Source of the DNA: Azolla caroliniana
Lineage: Eukaryota > Polypodiophyta
Assembly: GCA_043228905.1 (NCBI GenBank)
Contig: JBHGNT010000006.1
Location: 10,106,001-10,170,000 of the forward strand
Direction of reading: 5' to 3'
DNA: 64,000 nt
Shown piece by piece: positions 52,480 through 63,794 of the stretch. The first letter of the stretch is position 1. Each line of letters starts with the position of its first letter. A program made the translations under genes and the position numbers. The notes beneath the pieces were generated by a model, which worked only from the letters and a program-made list of their open reading frames with translations, did no database searches and was not told the origin of the DNA.

Positions 52480-52780
52480 TGTCGTAAGGATTTTTAGCCA
52501 TGGTGAGAAAAGCAAGTGGGATGGATAAAATGGGGATGTGCAACATTGCATATGCACTTGGAAGATTTGTAAAAGAAACAAATGTAAAAAAGGAAGGGTA
52601 AATGTAAGGTGTTAAAAGTCCACTACGAAAATTCATAAAGTGTAAATGTGATCTCTCGAATCTTAATCTTTCTCTTCCTTCTCGGTTGAACTCCCAAGCT
52701 TCTCTCCCTCCTCTTACTCCCTAGTCCAAGACCCCCCTGGTCTCGTCCTATCTGACACGCACGCGCGGATGTCCGCGACA
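52480..52780 (+). mobile_element. Solo LTR of the gypsy-2/gypsy-4 type in copia-D
   Basis: 301 bp between TGTCGTAAGGATT and CCGCGACA (inverted TGTCG/CGACA). The start resembles the gypsy-4 LTR (TGTCATGAAGGATT). The end carries TAGTCCAAGACCCC and CACGCACGCGCG, as in 18311-18360 and, more distantly, the gypsy-2 LTR. Flanked by ccgc on both sides (52476-52479, 52781-52784), a 4-bp match; a 5-bp duplication with a mismatch is also possible. Confidence 0.65.
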
Positions 52781-53593
52781 CCGCCATGTTTGCCAAAGGA
52801 CAAAAGATAGAATCAGACATCGATCTCTGGCATAAGTGGATCGGCCATGTCAACTACCATAGGCTTCAAGATCTACAATCGAAACAGGTTGTGTTCGGAT
52901 TGCCGAAGTTTAGTGACCAGAAGGCCCAAATATGTGAAGCTTGCCAACTCGGGAAGCAACACCGGCTTCCATTCCCTACTAAACAAAACCGGAGCCGTAA
53001 CAAGCTCGACCTAATCCATTCGGATGTATAGGGACCGGCACAAAACGGTAGTCTTGGTAGGAGTCGATATTTTGTCTCCTTCATCGATGACTATAGCCGA
53101 CACACGTGGATCTACCTCATCAAGAAGAAAAGCGAAGCCTTCAACTATTTTCGGAACCTTCAAAGCTTAGTCGAAAGGGAAACAGAGAGGAAGATCAAGT
53201 GCCTACGGTCGGATGGAGAAAAAGAATACTTTTCCGGCCAATTCAACTGTTAGCTGCAGCAGAATGGAATTCAGAGAGAATTTAGCTGCCAATACACACC
53301 GGAACAAAACGGTGTGGCCGAGAGAAAGAACCGGTCGATTGTCGACACGACAAGGCCAATGTTGGAGGAGAAGAGCATGCCCAAATTCTACTGGGCTAAG
53401 GTGGTCTGGACGGCCGTCTACATCCAAAACTGGATCGGGAACAAGGTGTCAGCACACGAGCTGTATTTCGGGCAGAAGCCGAATTAGAGGCATCGTTGGA
53501 TCTTCGATAGCATAGCATATGTGCACGTACCGGATGAGAAGTGGAGGAAGCTAGATCCGAAGTCGGAGAAGTGCATCCTAGTCGGTTACTCAC
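52781..53593 (+). pseudogene. copia-D pre-integrase and integrase
   Basis: MFAKGQKIESDIDLWHKWIG, CEACQLGKQHRLPFP (HHCC), D in LIHSDV followed by a stop, LVERETERKIKCLRSDGEKE (second D), YTPEQNGVAERKNRSIV (E), then ELYFGQKPN and EKCILVGYS, where the second solo LTR is inserted. Frame breaks and stops at several points. Confidence 0.85.
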
Positions 53594-54316
53594 TGTCGGA
53601 AACACAACGCTCCTTATGCGCAACGCTCTGCCACAACCGAGCTTAGAATGATGCACAGAAAATGGGAAATAAAGCACGACACGAAGAAGAAACGAGTGCA
53701 CAGGATGTTTACGTGGAAAACCCAAACTAAGGGAAAAACCACGGCAACCCACAGGCTGCAAACTATCACTACGTTGGAATGTACAAACAGTGAGTTCACG
53801 GAGGCAACGACCTCGTGCTCACGATCTTCGCCACAGGCGGCGGTTACAACAGAGGCAGCGACCTCTTTCTCTCTCTCTCTCTCTGTACACTGTTATGTGC
53901 TCTCTCTTCTTCTTGCACCAACAAAATGACAACCACAACTACTAGTTTGCCCTAAGTCATATTTATACTAATATGACTTTTCGGCTATTTACAAATATAG
54001 CCTCGATGGACTATTAGAAACATATTTACGAATATGTGTCTTCATCCGGTTCTTCGTAGCCGGGTACTCCTCATCCAGTTCATACCGGGTCTGCACCATC
54101 CGGCTCTCCGTAGCCGGGTACTCTTCATCCGGTTCATACCAGGTCTGCACGATCCGGCTCTCCGTAGCCAGGTACTCCTCATCCGGTTCTCACCGGGTCT
54201 GCACGATCCGGCTCTCCGTAGCCGGGTACTCCTCATACGGTTTCGGCCGAGGCCGATAGTTTGTTCATCGGCATTGTTCTTCTCCCTTCCCATCCGAAGG
54301 GACCTGTCTCCCAACA
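53594..54316 (-). mobile_element. Solo LTR (723 bp) of an unidentified element
   Basis: Plus strand TGTCGGAAAC to CCCAACA, flanked by a perfect 5-bp duplication ctcac (53589-53593 and 54317-54321). A TATA-like AGTATAAATATG on the minus strand near 53969-53980 suggests minus orientation. Contains a (CT)n tract and the 54-bp tandem repeats at 54057-54241. No internal coding region, so it is the product of LTR-LTR recombination. Confidence 0.9.
54057..54241. repeat. 54-bp tandem repeat in the solo LTR (3.4 copies)
   Basis: Three full units and a partial one beginning gtagccgggtactcctcatc; units differ by a few bases each. They lie upstream of the TATA box in the minus orientation, where duplicated promoter elements are often found in LTR U3 regions. 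Confidence 0.85.
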
Positions 54317-54350
54317 CTCACATGAGCGGAAGGGGCATAAGTGTTATAAC

Positions 54351-54759
54351 CGTTACGAAGGCACTACGGCTCTTATGTGTGAACAACGGATCGTGATGTG
54401 CTAGATCGTTTAGTGCTCAAGATAAAAAGGAAAAGGAATGAGGCTTACCTTTGTGTAGCAAACCAAAAAGCTTCTTCTATTTCATTACACGTAGAGCTCA
54501 ACTTGCTCTCGTCTGTTTTCTGTTTTCTGTTCTTACAACTACTCTCTTACAACTTACTACACTCTCTTTTCTACTTACTTTTTTACCTAAGTTATAAGTG
54601 ACTTATATATGCAACTAATTAGCTATCAGTAGCTAAATAGCTGTCAATAGCTAAATAGTTGTTTCACCTTTATGTCCACTAGTAGCTAATTAGCTAATAG
54701 CTACTATAGCTTATTTCTCAATAAGCATCACATACCTTTGTTGAGCTTGCTTCTCAACA
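54351..54759 (-). repeat. copia-E 3' LTR
   Basis: 409 bp. The minus strand starts TGTTGAGAAGCAAGCTCAAC; the terminal base pair at the far end has decayed (CGTTAC instead of TGTTAC on the plus strand). Contains an array of agctaat/agctaaata motifs. Polypurine tract ctccccctcaag at 54760-54771 (plus-strand reading). Confidence 0.9.
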
Positions 54760-55058
54760 CTCCCCCTCAAGCTCAGCTTATCCTTTCTTGGGATCATCTA
54801 CAATCTTCTTTTCTTCATGCTTTTCAGCTACCATGCCGATGCTTATAACTCCCATCATGTCTCTAAACTATGTATGTTTGTCCATGCTCAATCCCTTCGT
54901 AAGAATATCAGCACTTGCTGATTTGTACTTACATACAACAGATCCACTTCTCCATCAATCACTTTTTCTCTAACAAAGTGATAATGCACTTCAATGTGCT
55001 TTGTTCTTGCATGGAACACTGGGTTTTTTGCCAATTGAATGCTGCTCATATTGTCACA

Positions 55059-56493
55059 TCAAATTGTGACTGCACCATCTATATACTCTCCCAAATCCGA
55101 AAGCAATCTTCTGATCCACACCTCTTTACAGGTGGCGATTGTAGCTCCTCTATATTCAGCTTCAGTACTTGATAGTGCAACAGTAGCTTGTTTCTTGCTA
55201 CTCCATGAAATAGTTGCACTTCCCAATTTAAACATATATCCACTTGTGGATCTTCTGTCAGTTTGGCTTCTAGCCCCATCAGCATCTATATATCCTTCCA
55301 GCTTTAAGTCCAGATCAGCCTTGTAAAACAATCCATAATTTTGAGTAGCTTTTACATACCTCAAAATTCTTCTAATGCAGTCCAAATGTGGCTTTGTTGG
55401 TTGTTGCATAAACTAGCTAACTAATCCAACAACATAACTCAAATCAAGTCTTGTTATGGTCAAATATATGAGGTTGCCCACCATAGACCTGTACATGTTT
55501 ACATCTCTATTTTGGCTCCCAAATCAGCCCTCAATTTGCAGTTCTTATCAAGTGGTACACCAATAGGTTTGCATCCAAGCATACCATACTTCTTCAACAT
55601 AGTTGTTGCATACTATTTTTGTAACATATATATACCACTTTCAAATCTGATCATCTCAATGCCAAGAAAGTATCTCAGCTCTCCCAAGTCTTTCATATGA
55701 AATTGCATTTCAAGATTTTTTTTAGCTTCCTTATTTCATCCATAGAATCACCTCCGATGATTAAATCATCAACATAAATCAGGATAACAACCATGCAATC
55801 ATTTATCTTCTTTACATATAGTGATGGATCAACTTTTGACATTTTGACGGCAATTTTTTTCAGAGATTCTGAAAGTTCTTTATGCCATGCCCTTGGTGCT
55901 TGTTTCAATCCATAGAGAGCCTTTTTCAGCCTACATACATATTTTGGATGCTTCTTATCTTCAAAACCTGGTGGTTGACACATATACACTTCTTATTCTA
56001 AGTTACCATGTAAAAAAGCATTTTTTACATCCATATGGTGCAGAACCCATCTTTTGACTGCACTCACAACAAGTAGTGTTCTCAATGTTGCCATCTTTGC
56101 AACCGGTGCAAATGTTTCATCATAATCAATTCCCTACATCTGGGCATATCCCTTTGCAACAAGTCTTGCTTTATGTCTACTAACATTTCCATTTGAATCA
56201 TGCTTTGTTTTGTAGACCCATTTGCAACCTACAACATTTTTTTCTTTCAGTAACTTCACCAAATCCTATGTTCTGTTTTCAACCAATGCATCTATTTCTT
56301 CTTGCATTGGATTCACCCATTTCTTATCAAATTTTGCTTCATCAAAACTATTTGGATCAAGGATTTGTATCACTTTAGACATGTATGCATAATGCATAGC
56401 CATATATGTGTCATAACCAAATCTTTCAACAGTCTTTTTCTCTCTATCGGATCTTCTCAGTTTTTTATTTGCATCTTTCATTGCTTTTTCCAT
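55059..56493 (-). pseudogene. copia-E reverse transcriptase and RNase H
   Basis: [73 protein letters not shown] and catalytic [12 protein letters not shown] near 55760. RNase [41 protein letters not shown], and CDNMSSIQLAKNPVFHARTK after a stop at 55059. About ten stops, clustered at 55410-55690. Confidence 0.9.
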
Positions 56494-56511
56494 ACCAAGG
56501 ATTTTTAAGGC

Positions 56512-57793
56512 TCATATACCAAGCTCATCATCCAATGATGTATATGAATCTACATCTTCCATGTTTCTAGACCCATCATCAAACATTTCATATTCTTGCA
56601 TCTTCTGTTTTCCCTTTCTATCATCATATTTTTTGTGTCCTGCATTTTTTCCACTCCAAGCATTAGATTCATATTTACTACCTGAGCTTCCAGATGGTCC
56701 AATACATGTTATCAATGTTGAACTTTGTTGTCCAACATTGCTTCCATTTCCATGGCAATCTCTTCCATTTTCAGATTTTTCTCTGTCTTCATTTTCACAG
56801 ATTTCATCAGATTCTACATTTTGTTTTTGGTTGTACCAACTGCCCAACTCATCAAATATTACATCACGGCTTACCACAAATTTTTTTGTCATAGGGTTAT
56901 AGCATCTATACCCTTTTTGCTCCTCTGAATATCCAACAAAAACACATTTTTTCAGCTTTTGGATCAAGCTTACTTCTTACTTCAGCAAGTACATGAACAT
57001 AGGCAAGGCATCCAAACACTTTTAAGTGTCCTAAACTCGGCTTTCTGCCATAGAAACATTCTTCAGGAGTTACTTCATGTACTCCAGATGTTATACATCT
57101 ATTTATGATATAGTTTGTTGTGTTTATAGCTTCTACCCAGTAATACAATGGCATATTATTTTCAGTCATCATGGCTCTTGCTATGTTCACCAGAGTTCTA
57201 TTTTTGCTCTCAGCAACTCCATTTTGTTGTGGGGTATATCTACATGTAAACTATCTCCTTATTCCTTGATTGCATGGAAAATCAGAAAATTCATTTGAGA
57301 AGTACTCTCCTCCTCCATCAAATCTTAAACATTTTATTCTAGTTCCAGCCTGCTTTTCTACCATGCATTTAAACTTACAGAGGCAATCAAATCCTTCACC
57401 TTTTTCTTTCATGAAGTAAACCCATGTTTTCCTTGAGCAATCATCAATAAATGTTACATAAAACTTACATCCACTAATTGATGCATTTTTTGTTGGTCCC
57501 CATACATCTGTATGTACCAAATCCAACAAATTTTTGCTTACATGTCTTTCATGAGGGAAAGGTAGCCTGTTTTGCTTTCCATATTGACATGCTTCACATA
57601 TTTTGCTCATCTCACAGTCTTTTAACTTAGGCAATCCAGCCACTGCATTTTTCCTCAACATATTTTTCAAGGTTTGCATACTTATGTGACCGATTCTTTT
57701 ATGCCACATTTCCACATCTGAGATTACACTCATTCCTTCTGCAAACATGGTTGTAATCTTTTTAAGCATATCCACATCTAACACAAACATCAT
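56512..57793 (-). pseudogene. copia-E integrase and linker
   Basis: Pre-integrase MWHKRIGHISMQTLKNMLRK and CEACQYGKQNRLPFP; core D in LVHTDVWGPT, D in LRFDGGGEYFSNEF, E in the frame after a stop at 57251 (TPQQNGVAESKNRT). Then LGHLKVFGCLAYVHV and, after a frameshift near 56967, KKCVFVGYSEEQKGYRCYNP and a long acidic, serine-rich linker. Confidence 0.9.
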
Positions 57794-57865
57794 TCCTTGT
57801 CGTTTTCCTTTTGCAATAAGCTTTCCATGTTTCTCTATAAAGCATCCACTTTGCTTAAACTTAAC

Positions 57866-59097
57866 TTACATTCCTTGCTCTACTATCTGTCCAACAGAAA
57901 TCAGATTTTTTGCAAGGTTTGGAACATGCATCACATTCAGCATATACTTTGTTTTTCCTTTTTCTTCCCACAATGGGACATCTCCAACATGCTCGATTGT
58001 ATGGATGGTGTTATCACCTGTTTGTACATAACCGAGAATCTCTGGTTCTCTTAGACTTTCAAACCAGTTTGCATGTCCTGTCATATGATTAGATGTCCCA
58101 GAATCTATATACCACATAAACTCTTCATTTCATCTCTGTGAACATTTAGCCATTGCTGTTGTTCCATGTTGCACCACAAATGCACCATCTTTATCACAGT
58201 CTTCACTAGTTGAGGCATAATTATTTTGTTGTCTCTTCCCTCTTTTTTCATCATTTTGCTTTTTATAGCATTCAACTTGTGTATGGCTTGGTTTTCCACA
58301 ATACCAACAACCATCATCATTCAAATAAGTTTGCTTACCTCTACCTCGATTGCTCCCCCTATCTCTGATGTTGTTTCTTCCACTTAAAGCCTATTGTCCT
58401 CTTCCTTGATAATTGTTGTTGGTTCTAGCTGAACCAAATCTTCCATGGCTTGCCCCTTAGTCTCAAAGTTTCCTTTGTTCACATCATCCATCTGATTTCT
58501 TTCTTCCACTACACGCATTGAAACTAGATCTAGAAAACTTGGGATGCTATCCCTTGTGAGGATAGATGTTTTGAAGCTTTTATTTTGAGGTCCTAAACCT
58601 CTTAAGCATATTTCCACCTTATCATCATCTTCTACCTTCACATTGATAGAAGCAAGTGATTCACATATGCTCTTTATTTTTAGAGCATATTCATTCACTG
58701 ACATCTTACCTTTTTCCAAGGTATTTAGCTCAGTCGTCAACTAAAGCTTTCTAGCCTTTGTGTTCACTGCAAACAGTTTTACTAAACTGTCCCAAGCTTC
58801 TTTTCGAAGCATAGCATCCTGTATATGTCCAAGCATCGAATCTGAGATGCTAAGTGAGAGCCAATGCAATACCTTTCTTGCCCCTTGATTCCATTCCTTA
58901 AATGCTTTAATCTATGCAGCAATTGCATTTTCTTTTGGGATCTTTGGAGCCTCTTCTAGGTCTCCTTCAATATAATCCCAATATCCTTTTCCCATCAGGA
59001 AATTTGTCATTCTGAATTTCCATGCCGGGAAATTGTTTTTATCCAACTTTTCTATGACTATTTGGCTTCCATTTTCTGTAGCCATTTTCTCTTTCAA
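57866..59097 (-). pseudogene. copia-E gag and protease
   Basis: Start MKEKMATENGSQIVIEKLDK at 59097 (or the second Met at 59085). Gag: WKFRMTNFLMGKGYWDYIEG, KGKMSVNEYALKIKSICESL, KVEICLRGLGPQNKSF. Knuckle CWYCGKPSHTQVEC intact near 58290. Protease MWYIDSGTSNHMTGH near 58090-58117, with DSG intact. Interrupted by stops at 58912, 58742, 58384 and 58130. Confidence 0.88.
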
Positions 59098-59208
59098 ATT
59101 AAGGCTTTTGCTACAATTACTTCAACAAGCAACTCTCTGATTCAGATTAGCAAACAGAACCAAACTTCTAAGATATGTACTGCTCTAATCTTCTTTATGA
59201 GCAACTCT

Positions 59209-59220
59209 GCTCTGATACCA
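59209..59220 (-). promoter_or_regulatory. copia-E primer binding site (tRNA-iMet)
   Basis: gctctgatacca directly abuts the 5' LTR at 59221. Confidence 0.95.
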
Positions 59221-59646
59221 TGTTACGAAGGCACTACGGCTCTTTTGTGTGCACAGTGGATTGTGATGTGCTGGATCGTTTAGTGCTCAAGACCAAAAAG
59301 AAAAGGAAGGAGGCTTACCTCTATGTAGCAAACTAAAAAGCTTCTTCTATTTCATTACACGCAGAGCTCAACTCACTCTTGTCTGTTTTCTGTTTTCTAT
59401 TCTTACAACTACTCTCTTTTCTACTTACTTTTTACCTAAGTTATAAGTTACTTAAATATATGCAACTAATTAGCTGCCATTAGCTAATTAGCTGTCTGTA
59501 GCTAAATAGTTATCGGTAGCTAAATACATGTGCATAGCTAAATAGTTGTTTCACCTTTATGTCCATTAGTAGTTATTTAGCTAATAGCTACTATAGCTTA
59601 TTTATCAATAAGCATCACATACCTTTGTTGAGCTTCCTTCTCAACA
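59221..59646 (-). repeat. copia-E 5' LTR
   Basis: 426 bp, longer than the 3' LTR by small indels in the agctaaata array. Diverged by many substitutions from its partner, so this is an older insertion than copia-B. Confidence 0.9.
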
Positions 59647-59651
59647 ATAAC

Positions 59652-60665
59652 CCCCAGACTAAACAGGTCCAAGTAAGCCAACATGTCAAGTTTGATGAAT
59701 CGACATCATGGTACTCTCTACTGACTCCAACTTCTGACTTCGGCCCGATTCTGAAGGATGAAGAACCGGCGAGTAGTGGAGACTCTGTCATGCTCTCCAG
59801 GCGTAAGGAGCCGAGGAGACGGTTCACGCGCAAAGAGAAAGGGAAGAAGAAGATGTCGAAATACGATATCGGTAGTGAAGGGCAGATCAGAGCGAATCTG
59901 ACCCCAGAAAGGGAGAAGGCGGATCTTCAGAAATGAAGCCCGAACCAGCCAAGAAGGGCCTCAAACCGGGTCGAGCACTGAGGGCTGAGTACCGAGGCGC
60001 TACCATTGCCAATTCTGAAGCCATCTAGCTTCAGTGACTGCTACGAGACCTCCGGATCGAGGTGCCGACCCAGATCCTGACTGTTATACTAACACGGTAT
60101 AGCTAGGAAGCTAGTCGGATATACCGATGCCGATTGCGCTGATGATGCATTGGACCGTCGATCCACCTCCGGTTACATGGTTTCTCTTGGTAGCGCGGTT
60201 GTTGCATGGAGCAGCAAAAAGCTGCCAACAGTGGCTCTATCAAGTATTGAGGCTGAGTACCGAGGCGCTACCATTGCCACCAGTGAAGCCATCTAGCTTC
60301 GGCGATTGCTGCGAGACCTCCGGATCGAGGTGCCGACCCCGATCCTGATTTATTGTGACAACGTAAGCAGCATACAGCTCGTCAAGAACCCTGTATTCCA
60401 TGCTCGGAAAAAGCACATAGAAGTGCATTATTACTTTGTTCGTGAGTGGGTCCTAAGCGGTGAAGTTGAACTTCGGTATGTTCATACGGATCGGCAGGTT
60501 GCCGACATCTTCACCAAGCCGCTCGGATTGGACAAGTTGCAACATTTTTCGGAGATGCTCAGCATTCAACATCTCGATGTGCCGCACTTGAGGGGGAGAA
60601 CAAGAACGGATGGCACCGGACAAGGAGCCGGAGAGGAAGAAAGAACCAAGGGGGGAGATGAGTAG
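59652..60665 (+). pseudogene. copia-D linker and RNase H, RT deleted
   Basis: NPQTKQVQVSQHVKFDESTS, then KEPRRRFTRKEKGKKK up to DLQK, then directly RNase H sequence. RNase [61 protein letters not shown] and VADIFTKPLGLDKL. The whole RT is missing. An RNase H segment is duplicated (about 59971-60089 and 60239-60357), marking the deletion scar. Confidence 0.85.
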
Positions 60666-61146
60666 ATAAAGGAAGCCGAACCGACCGAAGGAGACGGCAC
60701 ATCCGAACAAGTCAGAGCAAGCGACAATGGCGACAGAGTTAAGAAGGACAGAGCTGACCAAAAGAAGGCCAAGACCCGGACGTGGTCCGATGTGGTGAAG
60801 GGCCTAAAAGCGGAAGACGAGTTGGAGACTACCAACTCGAACAAGAGCTAGAACGAATCGGAGGAAGCCGATTTGGCTCAATTGTTGGATTCGCAAGAGC
60901 CGGATCAACTAAAGGCCAAGCGGACAAGAAGGCAGCAGAAGTCGACATCGACATGGAGGAACCGATGGGTTGACAAGCCAACCAAGGAGGTCGAGGTGCG
61001 CAGCACCGGACGGGTCATGGGAAGCAGAACTGGACCAGACGAGGAGAGCGAGCAAGTGGGAGGACGCCAGAAGGAGTCGAACGGAAGAACTGGCTACCAC
61101 AGAAACTGACACCACGATCCAACCTCAAGTTGAGCTTGAGGGGGAG
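60666..61146 (+). other. copia-D 3' region with conserved charged peptide and polypurine tract
   Basis: Plus-strand frame WSDVVKGLKAEDELETTNSN, a stop, then NESEEADLAQLLDSQEPDQL and KAKRTRRQQKS (about 60785-60945), matching the copia-B 3' region. Ends with gttgagcttgagggggag (61129-61146), the polypurine tract before the 3' LTR. Confidence 0.55.
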
Positions 61147-61612
61147 TGTTGAGTGAGCAAGCTCAACTGGATCTAGATCGGCTGAATAAGCCAGAGTTGG
61201 ATCGGTATCCGGAACGAATAGCCGGATGATATCCGGAACTAGGAGCAATATCGGAGAGACGGATCGGGGAGCCGGATTCAAATGTGAACCGGAAGGCTAG
61301 TAGTAGCCTATACTCCTAGACTACTAGGTAGTTAGAGTCCTCGTAGTTAGTGTCATCCGCTTGTATGAGCATTGAAGTACATAATACTTCTATCAGTTCT
61401 TTTGAGGACTTGTATAAATATTGTTGTTTAGCACGTTGTAGTTACACAGTTATAGAGTGTTATTTTTTAATCGAGTTTATGCTCTCTCTCTATCTCTATC
61501 CCTCCCGTGTATGCTAAATATTCTCAATCTTCCATTGAACTTGTGTTTTCTATGCTCTGTTGTTGCCCGGGTAAACTAGTTTAGTCAAGCTTCCGCACGC
61601 TAACTTTTACAC
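61147..61612 (+). repeat. copia-D 3' LTR
   Basis: 466 bp, TGTTGAGTGAG to TTTTACA, TATA-like TATAAATA at 61413-61420, short (CT)n tract at about 61480-61490. The absence of the 50474-50853 block shows that the block was inserted into the 5' LTR after copia-D integrated. Confidence 0.92.
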
Positions 61613-61617
61613 CAAAT

Positions 61618-62423
61618 TTTCCAATTAAGTCGATTCAGATGGACAACGCTGCCGAGTTTACGTCAACAACCTTTATTTGCTATTACAAATCTATCGGTAT
61701 TAATTTTGAAGTTTCAATTCCTCATGTTCACACTCAAAATGGTGTGGCTAAATCTTTGATTAAACAAATCCAAGCAATTGTGCAGCCAATTCTTCTCAAA
61801 TCGAATTTGCCTAGTTCAACATGGGGACATGCAGTACTTCATGCACCGCAACTTCTCTGACTACGGCCGTCATCATATCATGTTTACTCTCCCCATCAAC
61901 TCATGATAGGTTTTCCACCCTCTATTTCTCATTTATGAGTATTTGGTTGTGCAATTTATGTTCCTATTTCTCCACATTCCCGTACGAAACTTGGTCCTCA
62001 ACGTCGACTCGGAATTTATGTTTCAACTCTCCTTCAACCATCTGCTATCTCCAACCTACAACTGACGATTTAGGGGATGATAACTAGAAAAGAGAAACAT
62101 TAGTAAAGATTGATCAAAGTCTAATGTTTAATTGGCCCAAGGATAAACCAGTACCACTAGATCCTTATACCGAAGAGGGGGAGAAAGAAGTTCAACGAAT
62201 ATTACATCTACAAAGTATTGCCAACAATGCACGAGATGCTTTTGTTGACACTTTCAATATGAAGGTCTCTAACATTAATCCTGCTCGAATTTCGATTGAC
62301 GAATCACCGACACATGTTGTAGAATCTCAAAGGAAGCGTGGGCAGCCTATCAGAGCAAAAGATAAACAATTAAGAAAGCGAAAACCAACAACTAAGGTTG
62401 AGATTGAAGTTCCTATAGTATAA
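61618..62423 (+). pseudogene. copia-F integrase core and linker
   Basis: NFPIKSIQMDNAAEFTSTTF (second catalytic D), VHTQNGVAKSLIKQIQAIVQ (the glutamate position reads K), LPSSTWGHAVLHA, then frame breaks. Resumes in the linker MFNWPKDKPVPLDPYTEEGE to SQRKRGQPIRAKDKQLRKRK. Confidence 0.8.
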
Positions 62424-62499
62424 AATAGGACAATTAGTGAAGAGTCTCCAATTGCTAATTATGCTAATTCTAAGTTAATAACATGACAAGAGGTTAATG

Positions 62500-63794
62500 A
62501 TATCTTCATTTTCTATGTCGAAGCAACTTTCCAGAACGAATCGGATCCTCAAACTATTCAAGAAGCAAAAGCATCTCCTTTTTGGGATAAGTGGAAAGAA
62601 GCTATTCAGGCTGAGCTAAATAGTCTTCTCAAACGAGGAGTTTTTGGTAAAATTCAAGAGGCACCTATTGGTCATACACATGTTGGCTATCGTTGGGTTT
62701 TTGTGCGGAAGCGTAATGATAAAGGAGAAGTTATTCGTTATAAGGCAAGGTTTGTTGCTCAAGGTTTCACGCAATGATTTGGTATTGATTATACTGATAT
62801 ATATTCTCTGGTTATGGATGCAACGAGTTTTCATTGGTTGATTCATTTTACTATTCAACGAAGTCTTCATATGCGTCTCATGGATGTGGTTACAACCTAT
62901 CTTTACGGTGACTTGGATAAAGATATATACATGAAGATACCTGAAGAACTTTGCAACTCTATGCAACTTGGAAAATTTTGCAGTCCATCGATCAAGTGTC
63001 GTATGGACTTAAATAAGTCGGTCATATGTGGTATCAACATCTCTTTCAATATGTTCTTTCTCATGGATTTAAAGATGATGATGATTTGTCCTTGCATATT
63101 TATCAAGCATCATCTCAAAGAATTTGTCATCATCTCTATTTATGTTGATGATCTCAATATTATTGGAACATCCAATGCTATTGAAAATGTTGTTGCTATG
63201 CTTAGCCGCCAATTTGATCCATACCAGAACTCGGTTTAACTACATTCTGCTTGGGTCTTCAGATCGAGCACCTATCTAATGGAATTCATCTTCATCAGAG
63301 CGCTAATATCCATAAATATTAAAATGGTTTTCTATGTATCAAGCTCATTTTATTAGAGCTCCTATGGCAGTGCGCTCTTTGGATCCTTCTCGTGACCCAT
63401 TTCGACCAAGATCTTCTAACGAGTCAACATTGGGACCATAGGATCCTTACATGGCTATTGTTGGTGCACTTATGTACTTGGCCAATTGTACGCATCCGGA
63501 CATTTCGTTCGCTGTCAATTTGTTGGCTCGGTATAGTCACGATCCTACCAGTCGACACTGGACTGGAATTTTAAGCAGATTTTCCGATATTTACGAGGCA
63601 CCAAAGATATGGGTATTTTCTTTACCAACGGTTCTATGCACGGTCAATTGACCGATTATTCTGACGTTGGGTTCTTATCTGACCCTCATGTTGGTAGATC
63701 ACAAACAAGATATGTTTTCCTTGTTGGTGGCACAACAATCTCTTGGCCATTGAGAAAGCAAACATTAGCTGCAACATCTTCAAATCATGTTGAG
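62500..63794 (+). pseudogene. copia-F reverse transcriptase and RNase H
   Basis: RT: WDKWKEAIQAELNSLLKRGV, VGYRWVFVRKRNDKGEVIRY and KARFVAQGFTQ, a stop, then MDVVTTYLYGDLDKDIYMKI, and catalytic ISIYVDDLNIIG near 63140. RNase H: YSDVGFLSDPHVGRSQTRYV, FLVGGTTISWPLRKQTLAAT and SSNHVE, cut at 63795 by another LTR. Several stops and frameshifts. Confidence 0.85.

Larger units (their letters stand above)
54351..59646 (-). mobile_element. copia-E: complete-length Ty1/copia element with damaged ORF
   Basis: LTRs 54351-54759 and 59221-59646, perfect target duplication ataac (54346-54350 and 59647-59651), perfect primer site and a polypurine tract. Polyprotein domains are all present but cut by many stops and at least two frameshifts. 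Inserted in copia-D between integrase and RNase H. Confidence 0.95.
50126..61612 (+). mobile_element. copia-D: old Ty1/copia element with several later insertions
   Basis: 5' LTR 50126-51016, 3' LTR 61147-61612, target duplication ccaga/ccaaa with one mismatch (50121-50125 and 61613-61617). Later insertions: a repeat block in the 5' LTR (about 50474-50853), a solo LTR (52480-52780), a second solo LTR (53594-54316) and copia-E (54351-59646). Removing the last two restores VGYSHERKGHKCYN joined to NPQTKQVQVSQHVKFDES, colinear with copia-B. The RT is deleted. Confidence 0.92.
42460..63794 (+). mobile_element. copia-F: old Ty1/copia element hosting copia-B and copia-D
   Basis: 5' LTR 42460-42721, gag 42799-43640, protease 43730-43954, [copia-B], protease end and pre-integrase 49600-49860, integrase start to 50125, [copia-D], integrase 61618-61860, RT 62500-63235, RNase H to 63794, then another LTR cuts it. 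Removing copia-D joins LRAQFP to NFPIKSIQMDNAAEF; removing copia-B rejoins the protease-side region. The 3' LTR is not in the window. Heavily mutated, and the oldest visible element in the right half. Confidence 0.85.

Noticed and set aside
54057-54241. Regularly spaced 54-bp repeats that could suggest a CRISPR array
   Set aside because: The units are head-to-tail with no unique spacers, diverge by point mutations and lie inside a plant solo LTR. It is a minisatellite.
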